From: JBHIKY01 sp042139015 | GTDB lineage: Bacteria > Bacillota > Bacilli > Bacillales > Marinococcaceae | Direction of reading: 5' to 3' | DNA length: 64,000 nucleotides | Assembly: GCF_042139015.1 (NCBI RefSeq) | Contig: NZ_JBHIKY010000014.1 | Coordinates: 1-64,000 of the forward strand | Shown: piece after piece, positions 7,398-14,858 of the stretch | How positions within the stretch are numbered: the first letter of the stretch is position 1 | Layout of the letters: the number at the start of each line of letters is the position of its first letter | Translations under genes and position numbers: made by a program | The notes under the pieces: model-generated | The model's input: the letters and a program-made list of their open reading frames with translations, nothing else | What the model was told of the DNA's origin: nothing | The model's database searches: none

Positions 7398-7985
7398 TTA
7401 CTGGACGTTCCTGCTGAAGGATGGGTAGATGCCGAGAATACTCAGCTCTCTGGCGAGACGCGCGATCGGAAGGCCGACAACATTAAAATAATCACCTTCT
7501 ATACGGCGCACAAATAAGCGGCCTTTTCCTTGAATGCCATAAGCTCCTGCTTTATCGTACGGCTCATCCGTTGAAAGGTACGCTTCGAGCATTCCATCTT
7601 CGAGCTTATAGAATGTGACATCTGTTTTGACATGAAAAATCTCGATGTCATTTTCAGATTTCACGGCTACACCTGTATAGACACTATGTGTTGCACCCGA
7701 GAGGCGTTTCAGCATCGCTCTTGCTTCTTCGGTATCGGATGGCTTCTCAAGGATATCATTTTTAATAGCAACCACAGTGTCCGCTCCGATGATTACGGCC
7801 GTTTCATCTATATTATGACTTGCCTCTGCCTTGCGGGCTGCCAGCTCTTCTACCGCCTCAGCAGGAGTGCTTTCATCCGAAACGTGTTCACTGGCTTCTG
7901 ATTTTTTTGTAGTAAAAGTATATCCGGCTTGTTCGAGTAGTTCTTTTCGTCGGGGTGATTGTGAGGCAAGGATAAGTGAAGGCAT
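7398..7985 (-). CDS. maf: Maf nucleotide pyrophosphatase
   Basis: Maf-family enzymes hydrolyse non-canonical or modified nucleoside triphosphates and influence septation when overproduced. The 195-residue protein has the substrate-binding N-terminus LASQSPRRKELL (residues 6-17), the GADTVV motif and the DEPYDKAGAYGIQGKG signature near residue 145, all intact. AAAGGTGG stands seven bases upstream of the ATG. It is the first gene of the operon running to minD; a sigma-A promoter match is at 8048-8076. Confidence 0.93.
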   Translation of the reverse strand: MPSLILASQSPRRKELLEQAGYTFTTKKSEASEHVSDESTPAEAVEELAARKAEASHNIDETAVIIGADTVVAIKNDILEKPSDTEEARAMLKRLSGATHSVYTGVAVKSENDIEIFHVKTDVTFYKLEDGMLEAYLSTDEPYDKAGAYGIQGKGRLFVRRIEGDYFNVVGLPIARLARELSILGIYPSFSRNVQ

Positions 7986-8047
7986 GAAGGGGCCACCTTT
8001 CCAATTAGTTAGAGTATAGTTATCTATATTGTACTAGGTGCCCTATT

Positions 8048-8076
8048 ATTTTACCAAATGATGCAATCACCAACAA
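8048..8076 (-). promoter_or_regulatory. Sigma-A promoter match for the maf operon
   Basis: On the minus strand TTGTTG (8076-8071) and TAAAAT (8053-8048) are separated by 17 bases. It lies 63 bp before the maf start, between spoIIB and maf. Confidence 0.45.
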
Positions 8077-8111
8077 GAAAATATTTCCTCGACTGTGCTG
8101 TGATTTTATTT

Positions 8112-9056
8112 CTAAGCATCATTAAACAAGTGCACCGCTTCCTCATAATAAATTACAGCTTCCATTGTCTCCCTATGCATTGTAATAGGAAGCTCTCCAT
8201 CGTCTTCAAGGACATTTTTTACATTTTCCAGTCCTTTGTAAAAGTCAGCGTATTCCTTTTGTTCGGAATCCTTCCAGGCTTGAGAATTATTAAGCAGCTC
8301 TTCGTATTCGTTCATAAATTCTTTAGGGTCGTCGGAAGCTGCCGTTTTCATGAGCAGGCTTTTGCCTGCAAGCAACCATTCCCGTTGTTGTTTTTTTCCA
8401 TCTTTAATCATCGGTTCAGTAATTTCCCGTTTCTTTTCAAAGACTTCAATATCTTTACCCTGAAAAGTCTTCAGCATATCTCCCGCCTCTTTCTCTTCGA
8501 ACGCTACACCTACAAATAAATAGTACCAGTCGCCGTCATGGGTAAGCATGCCTGGAAAGCCATCTGCCTGCAGAGACGAATGCATTTCTGCAGCTTTTTG
8601 TTCCCCAGTAAATGCTCCTGCCTGAATAAAGCTTGCGGTTAATCGGTCTTCGTAGGATGCAGTAAGAGCGGGGTCTTCTTCACCGGCTGAGCCGGTTGTC
8701 GGCGTCGCTTCTGCAGAAAAAAGCTGAATGATCATCATTCCAAAAAGCAGTCCAATCACTATCGCGCCGGCTGTGATCGATAGAAAATAAAGGGATGGCT
8801 TCATTATTTCTGATTTTTTCTTGCGTTTTAGCTTGGCAGGCAGTGACGGACGATTCTTCTGAAACGCATCTTCCTTGCTGTCTTCTGCCAAAGACGCCGC
8901 TTCTTCCTGTTCAAACAGCCGCTTGTCCTTCCAGTCAATAATAGCAAGCGGCTCCTGTTTGGAGTTTTCCTGGTCAGGAGGTGCCGGTCGGCCAGCTTCT
9001 TCACTCAGCTTTTTGCCATTTACCTTAATAGAGACATCGTGCTTGTCCTTTTTCAT
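8112..9056 (-). CDS. spoIIB: Stage II sporulation protein SpoIIB, SPOR domain
   Basis: SpoIIB assists engulfment and septal peptidoglycan thinning early in sporulation, and is targeted to the septum by its SPOR domain, which binds denuded glycan. The product is about 314 residues: a charged cytoplasmic N-terminus, a single membrane segment (YFLSITAGAIVIGLLFGMMI, about 91-112), a SPOR-like domain (about 130-215, with FIQAGAFTGEQKAAEMHSSL) and a helical tail. Identification rests on the architecture and the position between comC and maf, as in B. subtilis. ATG 9056 is preferred over GTG 9059 because of GGGAGGA eight bases upstream. Confidence 0.8.
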   Translation of the reverse strand: MKKDKHDVSIKVNGKKLSEEAGRPAPPDQENSKQEPLAIIDWKDKRLFEQEEAASLAEDSKEDAFQKNRPSLPAKLKRKKKSEIMKPSLYFLSITAGAIVIGLLFGMMIIQLFSAEATPTTGSAGEEDPALTASYEDRLTASFIQAGAFTGEQKAAEMHSSLQADGFPGMLTHDGDWYYLFVGVAFEEKEAGDMLKTFQGKDIEVFEKKREITEPMIKDGKKQQREWLLAGKSLLMKTAASDDPKEFMNEYEELLNNSQAWKDSEQKEYADFYKGLENVKNVLEDDGELPITMHRETMEAVIYYEEAVHLFNDA

Positions 9057-9205
9057 CACTTCGATCCTCCCTGCGCTCTATGTATGGGTAACCTTAGCAC
9101 AGCAGAGTTAAAAAAGAACAAGACATTTGTCGCCTTGCTCTCAAAAAGATTGTCAATCGGCGCTGCCCTGCAGAAAAAGGCATTCGTTTAAGCAGGGAGT
9201 TGACC

Positions 9206-9964
9206 TTAAAACATTCCTTTCAGGTACCAGTCCAAAAGCGCTCTACCCCAAAAAAGAGTAAGAATACTTCCGGCTGCAATAAATGGACCGAATGGTATTG
9301 GAACGCCGCGTTTTACTTTTCCAGCCACCAGCCCTGGCAGGCCCGCGGCTGCACCTAGCAGTACGGAAAGAAAAAACGCTACCAATGTCAGCTCCCAGCC
9401 AAAAAATAATCCAATAATGGCAAATAATTTAATATCTCCCCCTCCCATTCCCCCCTTGCTTACTACTCCAATAAGAAGTAATAGGAAAAAGCCTGCAGCG
9501 GTTCCAGCAGCCATGTCCCACCATGGCTCGAGCCGATCTGTACTTACCCGCAGCAGCACTAGCATCACGCCAAAAAATAGTAAAATTTTATCCGGAATGC
9601 GCATATAGCGGATATCTGTCACCGTAATAATTACAAGCAATGAAAGAAACAATACCGCAGAGAGAAACTCCCAGGAAAATCCATAGAGAAGCCATGCGCC
9701 GACAAACAATCCGGCCGTTGCTGCTTCGATCAATGGGTAGAGCGGAGACAGTTTCGTCCCGCAGCATTTCCCTTTTCCTTTTAATAAAACATACGAAAAA
9801 AGCGGGATCAATTCCATTGCGACAAGCGCAGTGCCGCATTTTGGGCAATTCGACCGTGGATAAATGAAGGATTCTCCGGCTGGAAGTCTCATTCCCACCA
9901 CATTATAAAAGGAACCTAAAATAAGTCCTGCTGTCGTGATATACAGTATGTAAACAGCCTCCAT
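9206..9964 (-). CDS. comC: Type IV prepilin leader peptidase ComC
   Basis: ComC cleaves and N-methylates the ComG pseudopilins needed for DNA uptake. The 252-residue protein has the N-terminal methylation domain and aspartic peptidase catalytic sites TDIRYMRIPD and GMGGGDIKLF in the membrane core. The zinc region is odd: the first pair is normal (NCPKCG), but the second, normally CxxC, reads GKGKCCGTKL, as if two residues were deleted. I chose the ATG at 9964 for its AGGA site six bases upstream and its family-typical MEAVYILYI start; the longer frame to 10138 is unsupported. No ComK box is evident upstream. Confidence 0.88.
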   Translation of the reverse strand: MEAVYILYITTAGLILGSFYNVVGMRLPAGESFIYPRSNCPKCGTALVAMELIPLFSYVLLKGKGKCCGTKLSPLYPLIEAATAGLFVGAWLLYGFSWEFLSAVLFLSLLVIITVTDIRYMRIPDKILLFFGVMLVLLRVSTDRLEPWWDMAAGTAAGFFLLLLIGVVSKGGMGGGDIKLFAIIGLFFGWELTLVAFFLSVLLGAAAGLPGLVAGKVKRGVPIPFGPFIAAGSILTLFWGRALLDWYLKGMF

Positions 9965-10241
9965 CGTCATTCCTGCTTTCTCTGATCTATTTTTTGTTAT
10001 ATGAATCAATTTCATAAATGCTATTCTGAATGTAAAACACGAACATTCGATTGTAGTGTAAGGCGACGACTTCAGGTCGATTAAAACAATGCCTAGCAGG
10101 ATGAGATCAAGCCCGCTAAAGGATTTTTCTATTATCATATCAATCTTCGGATTTCTTTAATAGTCGACAGGACTGCTTCCTTTATGACTTTGTAACATTA
10201 TCTTGTATGATAGAAATAAAGTATCGTTTTAGAGAGGCTGT

Positions 10242-10937
10242 GTGGAAATGGAGTCAAACTCGATCCTGATTGTCGAAGATGAAGAAAAGCTTGCAAGAGT
10301 CATAACCCTGGAGTTAGAGCATGAAGGTTACAGCACGACGGCAGTTCACACCGGAAAGGAAGGGCTGAACCTGGCAGAAAGTAGAAACTTCGATTTGATC
10401 CTGCTTGATATAATGCTTCCAGAAATGAGTGGTCTTGAAATTCTGAGACGCTTCCGCCGAAAAGATGCAGTAACTCCGGTTATTTTATTAACTGCCAGAA
10501 ATGAAGTGCCAGACAAAGTCAGCGGTCTTGATTTAGGGGCAAATGATTATGTCACCAAACCATTTGAAATAGAAGAGCTGCTCGCCCGGATCCGCGTGCT
10601 GCTCCGTTACCGCCGGGAGGAGAGCGCTCCTGCAGACGAGGTTCTGCATGCCGGGGACCTGTCGGTAAATTTACTGACCAGGGAAATTGCCAGAGACGGA
10701 GTGACGATTGAGATGACCCCCCGTGAATTCGACCTGCTCGTTTTTCTTATGCAAAATAAAAACCAGGTCCTGACCAGAGATCAGCTGCTTGAGAACGTCT
10801 GGGGGTTTGATTATATGGGGGACACTAACGTTGTAGATGTTTACATCCGCTACATACGTAAGAAAGTAGACCTTCCCTTCTCCTCTCCGCTCATTCAAAC
10901 CGTCCGCGGAGTCGGGTATCGGATGAAAGGCTCATAA
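10242..10937 (+). CDS. OmpR-family response regulator (YkoG-like)
   Basis: This is a DNA-binding response regulator of 231 residues, with a receiver domain (acidic pocket VEDEE, phospho-acceptor in LILLDIMLPEMSG, conserved Lys in YVTKPF) and an OmpR/PhoB winged helix (about 130-228, with REFDLLVFLMQNK). Its kinase follows after two bases. It is probably activated by that kinase and acts on the PepSY gene and on itself. GTG 10242 and ATG 10248 are both possible starts, since AGAGAGG lies 4 or 10 bases upstream. The RR-HK-PepSY order recalls ykoG-ykoH-ykoJ. The block interrupts comC-folC and runs against the flanking genes. Confidence 0.9.
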   Translation: MEMESNSILIVEDEEKLARVITLELEHEGYSTTAVHTGKEGLNLAESRNFDLILLDIMLPEMSGLEILRRFRRKDAVTPVILLTARNEVPDKVSGLDLGANDYVTKPFEIEELLARIRVLLRYRREESAPADEVLHAGDLSVNLLTREIARDGVTIEMTPREFDLLVFLMQNKNQVLTRDQLLENVWGFDYMGDTNVVDVYIRYIRKKVDLPFSSPLIQTVRGVGYRMKGS

Positions 10938-10939
10938 TC

Positions 10940-12289
10940 ATGAAGATCAAAACGAAAATTCAACTATATGCCACAATCTGGATGCTGCTGCTGCTGCTGG
11001 CGACAAATACAGCCATCTATTATTTATTTAATCAAATAACTTCTGATTCAGAACTGACTCGACTGCAATCCCAGGCTGATACAATTGTGGAAACGATTAA
11101 CGACAGTGATAATTTGGACAGTCGCAGACTTTTCACAGCTTACCTGCCAGCCAATGGAATGATCCGTGTTATTGAAAATAATGAAAATACGATTCAGACA
11201 GTAACGAAGGAGGACCGCTTCCGGGAACTGCCTTATTCATTCAGTACTTCGGAATCTGCTTCCTCCTACGTTACAGAAGAAGGCGAGCGCTATGGCATGG
11301 TAAGCCGGCCGATGATCTGGGAAAACGGCGAAGTCGTCACGCTGCAGCTTTCGGAACACCTCGTCTCGCTCGAAAACAACATGAATGGACTGAGAATTGT
11401 TCTGTTGATTTCCTCTCTTTTTGTACTTATTCCTACCATTATCGGAGGCAGGCTGCTTGGAAACCTGTTTCTCAGGCCGCTGCGGAGTGCTGTGCATACG
11501 ATGCAGGATATTCAGGAACGCGGTGAGCTTAAAAAAATAAATATTGATGACCAGTCTAAAGATGAAATTTATGAGATGGGCGAGACATTCAACCATATGA
11601 TCGACCGGCTGCAGGAGAATTTTGAAAAACAAAAAAATTTCGTGTCCGATGCCTCCCATGAGTTAAAAACACCTCTGTCGATTATCGACAGCTATACAAG
11701 AATGCTGAAACGGTGGGGGACGCAAAAACCCGATGTAATGGAAGAGTCGATTGAAGCTATTCTTACGGAATCAACCCGCATGAAAAGAATGCTCGAACAA
11801 ATGCTGATGCTGGCACGTGATGAATCAACAGAAGAGCTGCAGCGGACCTCGTTTGATATTGCCGGCTTAGCTGCCAAAGCCGCCCAGCTGTTTACTGCCT
11901 CCTACAACCGTCATATTTCTGCCGATATTCCAGACCAGCCTGTATTTGTTTTTGCTGATGAAGAAAAATTAAAACAGGTGCTGTATATTCTACTCGATAA
12001 CGCGGTGAAATACAGCGAAGCTGATGTATGGATTTCTATTAAACAAGATGAAAAAACTGTCCAGGCAGTGATTAAGGATAGCGGCTCCGGCATTCCGGAG
12101 GAGGAACAGGAGAAAATTTTTAACCGGTTTTACCGGCTGGATAAAGCCCGCAGCAGAGAAACCGGAGGATCTGGTCTTGGTTTAGCGATCGCTGCCGAAA
12201 TAATTAAAGCTCATTTAGGAGAAATTACAGTCGAAAGCAGGCCAGGTGAAGGCGCTGCCTTTATCATTACCCTTCCCACTGGAACATAA
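10940..12289 (+). CDS. Sensor histidine kinase (YkoH-like)
   Basis: The 449-residue membrane kinase has a membrane segment (about 10-30), an extracytoplasmic sensor region of about 115 residues, a second segment (about 149-169), a HAMP domain, HisKA with the phospho-accepting histidine in SDASHELKTPLSI (about residue 240), and an HATPase domain (DNAVKYSEA, SGSGIPEEEQEKIFNRF, GGSGLGLAIAAEI). All catalytic boxes are intact. The signal is unknown; the extracytoplasmic part has no family I recognise. It is translationally linked to the regulator (ATG two bases after its stop). Confidence 0.92.
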   Translation: MKIKTKIQLYATIWMLLLLLATNTAIYYLFNQITSDSELTRLQSQADTIVETINDSDNLDSRRLFTAYLPANGMIRVIENNENTIQTVTKEDRFRELPYSFSTSESASSYVTEEGERYGMVSRPMIWENGEVVTLQLSEHLVSLENNMNGLRIVLLISSLFVLIPTIIGGRLLGNLFLRPLRSAVHTMQDIQERGELKKINIDDQSKDEIYEMGETFNHMIDRLQENFEKQKNFVSDASHELKTPLSIIDSYTRMLKRWGTQKPDVMEESIEAILTESTRMKRMLEQMLMLARDESTEELQRTSFDIAGLAAKAAQLFTASYNRHISADIPDQPVFVFADEEKLKQVLYILLDNAVKYSEADVWISIKQDEKTVQAVIKDSGSGIPEEEQEKIFNRFYRLDKARSRETGGSGLGLAIAAEIIKAHLGEITVESRPGEGAAFIITLPTGT

Positions 12290-12394
12290 TGGTTTCTTTT
12301 CTTTTTCTCATCAAATTCTAATCTTTCACTAAGCGGTTCCTCATGTTGCCGGGGTAAGATGAATGTACAATAACTCGAAGGGAGAAAGAAAAAA

Positions 12395-13009
12395 ATGAAG
12401 AAATTAATCATCGCTACCGCTTGTGTCGCCGTTATCGGAGTAACAGCAGTTGGAATTCAGCAATTTACTGCATTCGGAGATGAGCAGGGCAGTCCCGGGG
12501 GAGGCAGTGACCGCCTCAGCATCGAAGAAGCAAAAGAGCGAGCTCAGGATCACTATCCTGGAAGTGTTCAGGAAATTGAGCTTGAAACAGATGACGGCAA
12601 AGAGGTTTACGATATGGAAATTGTCGGCGAGAAATATAAGTATGAATTAAAGCTGGATGCAAACAGTGGAGAAGTCGTTCACCTTGATGAAAAAGAACGC
12701 ACCTCCTCTGAGAAAGCCAACCAAAATGATGATAACGACGACACCGAAGCTGCAGATGACAGTGGAGCCGGGGAAAACGGAGATGACAAAAATTCTGGAA
12801 GTAATTCATCCAGCGGCTATCCGGTCAGCATGGACGAAGCCATTCAAATTGCTCTTGACGAAGTCGGAGGTACCGTAAAGGAAGCAGAGCTTGATGAAGA
12901 TGATGGCATCAGCTATTACGATTTTGAAATTAATACTGATAACGGCGAGGCTGAAGTAGAAGTGAATGCCCAGACAGGAGAAATTATCGTTATATCCTAT
13001 GACGACTAA
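12395..13009 (+). CDS. Secreted or anchored protein with two PepSY domains (YkoJ-like)
   Basis: The 204-residue protein has an N-terminal hydrophobic segment (IIATACVAVIGVTAVG, signal or anchor) and two PepSY-type domains: about 42-95 (start LSIEEAKERAQDHYPG) and about 145-203 (start VSMDEAIQIALDEVGG). They are joined by an Asp/Asn/Ser-rich linker. PepSY domains occur in inhibitory propeptides and in proteins that modulate envelope peptidases. Next to a two-component system the product may be its output or a modulator of the sensor; this is inference. The gene has its own ribosome-binding site (AAGGGAGAAAG) and is 105 bp behind the kinase gene. Confidence 0.85.
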   Translation: MKKLIIATACVAVIGVTAVGIQQFTAFGDEQGSPGGGSDRLSIEEAKERAQDHYPGSVQEIELETDDGKEVYDMEIVGEKYKYELKLDANSGEVVHLDEKERTSSEKANQNDDNDDTEAADDSGAGENGDDKNSGSNSSSGYPVSMDEAIQIALDEVGGTVKEAELDEDDGISYYDFEINTDNGEAEVEVNAQTGEIIVISYDD

Positions 13010-13017
13010 AGAAGGAA

Positions 13018-13079
13018 GGTAAAGAGCCCCCATTAAACCTTCACATAGGATGAGAATGTATGAGCCGGGGTCTTTTTTT
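13018..13079 (+). terminator. Terminator-like sequence after the PepSY gene
   Basis: AGAGCCCC at about 13022-13029 can pair imperfectly with GGGGTCT at about 13066-13072, which is followed by nine T residues. It would end the two-component operon. The stem is interrupted, so the call rests mainly on the T tract. Confidence 0.5.
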
Positions 13080-13096
13080 TTATGTTCTCTAACCCG

Positions 13097-13357
13097 ATGG
13101 AGACCCTCCTGCTACGGAGGATACACTCATCGTTAAGCGGGAAACGAGCTTTGTAACGGTGGATAATTTCCCCGGTTCGGTGGATATCGCTCATTTGCAA
13201 GGGAAATATCGCAGCTTCGGTGGATAAACCACCCGAGGGCGGCATAAGCTGGCCGTCTCGTCGATATCGCTCTCGACCAGGGGATACCTCCCTGCTTGGG
13301 GGGATATGCTCTCCGCTTCACGGGAAACGAGCTCCGGTTCGGGGGATACCCGCCCCA
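13097..13357. repeat. Degenerate 21-bp tandem repeat array
   Basis: About a dozen units of about 21 bp are visible. They start alternately with GGTGGATA-like or GGGAAACGAG-like sequence; examples are GGTGGATAATTTCCCCGGTTC and GGGAAACGAGCTCCGGTTC. The array lies between the convergent PepSY gene and folC. It creates spurious minus-strand frames rich in YPPNR/SFPVK. A second array of the same type, in the opposite orientation, is at 33409-33560. The units are adjacent, without unique spacers, so this is not a CRISPR. Confidence 0.7.
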
Positions 13358-13472
13358 AAGAAGAACTGAAGCAGGATGCAGCCTCCCCATGTGATTACGA
13401 GATTCTACAAAAATTCTTTACGAAAGCGGCGTCACAGACATTCTCGTTGCACTCATCGACAGCAATATGATG

Positions 13473-14786
13473 CTACTTGTTTTTATCTCCAACAAGCTCT
13501 CCTCTGACTTCAGAAATAAAATAAAGCGAGCCTGCGAAGACGATTAATGTATCAGGGCTGCTTTGCTGTAAAGCTTCATCAAAGGCCTGCTGCCACGAGT
13601 GGTAAGCTTTCGTGTTAGGAAGTGGACTTTGTGAAGCGACCTCTTCAGCACTTGCTGCTCTCGGAAAATCATATGTCACCGCTGCTGTGTTTTTCACATT
13701 ATCAAATTGCTGCAGTGGAGCAAGAATATCCTGCGGTTTCTTTTCCTTTGTCATGCCGACAATTAAGGAAAGGGTTTTTTCAGGAAAATGTGCAGCAAGC
13801 GCCTGCGCGAGGCTTTCCATTCCCTCGGGATTGTGAGCCCCATCCAGCAGCACGGCTGTCTCGTTTGCCTTCAATAGCTCAAGCCTCCCCGGCCAAAAGG
13901 CTTTTTCGAGGCCGCTGCGAATGTGTGCCTCATCAACCGGCAGGGCATAATACATCATTAAATAACGCAGCACGAACAAAGCAGCTGCGGCATTTTTCGT
14001 CTGATGCTCTCCAAGCATTGCAATTCGTAAATCCTTCCAGCCTGTAAGCAGGGAATGAAAAGAAAACGACCACCCTTCCGCGGCCGGTTCAGCACCGCTT
14101 ACCGAAAATTCGTGACCGAGTCTGTACATTTTTGTCCTGTTATTTTCGATTTCTTTTTCCATCACAGCAAGCGGCTCAGGCCGCTGTTCACAAGTGACGA
14201 GCGGCACTCCGGACTTAATGATACCTGCTTTTTCATAAGCGATTTCTTCGATTTTATCCCCTAAAAATTGTTGGTGGTCGTGCCCTACATTCGTGATGAC
14301 ACTAATCATCGGATGCATCGCGTTAGTGGAATCAAGGCGGCCGCCGAGCCCCACCTCCCAAATAACGACATCGGGAAACGCTTTCGATCGGAAATAGTGT
14401 GCAGCGATGACTGTAAGAACCTCAAATTCTGTCGGTATCCCAAATGGAGTTCTTGCAATGCTTTCTGCAACCGGCTTTACTGCCTGTGTGCATTCGAGAA
14501 AATCCTGCTTTGATATTGGCTCGCTGTTTACTGAAATGCGTTCTCTAAAATCATTGACATAGGGTGAGGTAAACGTTCCGCAGACAATTCCAGCCTCCTC
14601 CATCGGCTTTTTTAAAAATGTTACCGTCGAGCCTTTTCCATTCGTCCCCCCGACGTGAATGCTTTTCAAACGCCGTTCCGGATTACCGATGCCTTCAAGC
14701 ATCATCGTGACCCGCTCGAGGCCGGGCCTGACTCCGGCTGAAGTAAACGACGTCAACCATTCTCGTGCTTCTTCATATGTGTTCAT
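13473..14786 (-). CDS. folC: Folylpolyglutamate/dihydrofolate synthase FolC
   Basis: FolC adds glutamate to dihydropteroate and extends folate polyglutamates using ATP. The 437-residue protein is a Mur-ligase-type enzyme: P-loop HVGGTNGKGSTVTFLK (about 45-60), GLGGRLDSTNAM, the Mg/ATP region ITNVGHDHQQFLG and the C-terminal LLDGAHNPEG motif are intact. I chose ATG 14786 (MNTYEEAREWL) because AAAGGAG stands ten bases upstream; the longer frame to 14810 adds eight residues without a site. It is 72 bp downstream of valS, as in B. subtilis. Confidence 0.93.
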   Translation of the reverse strand: MNTYEEAREWLTSFTSAGVRPGLERVTMMLEGIGNPERRLKSIHVGGTNGKGSTVTFLKKPMEEAGIVCGTFTSPYVNDFRERISVNSEPISKQDFLECTQAVKPVAESIARTPFGIPTEFEVLTVIAAHYFRSKAFPDVVIWEVGLGGRLDSTNAMHPMISVITNVGHDHQQFLGDKIEEIAYEKAGIIKSGVPLVTCEQRPEPLAVMEKEIENNRTKMYRLGHEFSVSGAEPAAEGWSFSFHSLLTGWKDLRIAMLGEHQTKNAAAALFVLRYLMMYYALPVDEAHIRSGLEKAFWPGRLELLKANETAVLLDGAHNPEGMESLAQALAAHFPEKTLSLIVGMTKEKKPQDILAPLQQFDNVKNTAAVTYDFPRAASAEEVASQSPLPNTKAYHSWQQAFDEALQQSSPDTLIVFAGSLYFISEVRGELVGDKNK

Positions 14787-14858
14787 AGCTAGGCTGCTCC
14801 TTTCAAGCATGAGAAAGTGCCGGCGGTTTGGAGCATGCCGGCGGCACCTTTCAACTCT

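Noticed and set aside
9965..10241. ComK-box search upstream of comC
   Set aside because: No pair of AAAA-N5-TTTT motifs with the expected spacing was found.
13097..13357. Possible CRISPR array
   Set aside because: The units are adjacent, degenerate and of about 21 bp with no unique spacers; no cas genes are present.
13133..13390. 85-codon minus-strand frame rich in YPPNR/SFPVK
   Set aside because: It is a translation of the 21-bp tandem repeat array; it has no ribosome-binding site, and the same periodic peptide arises at the second array.
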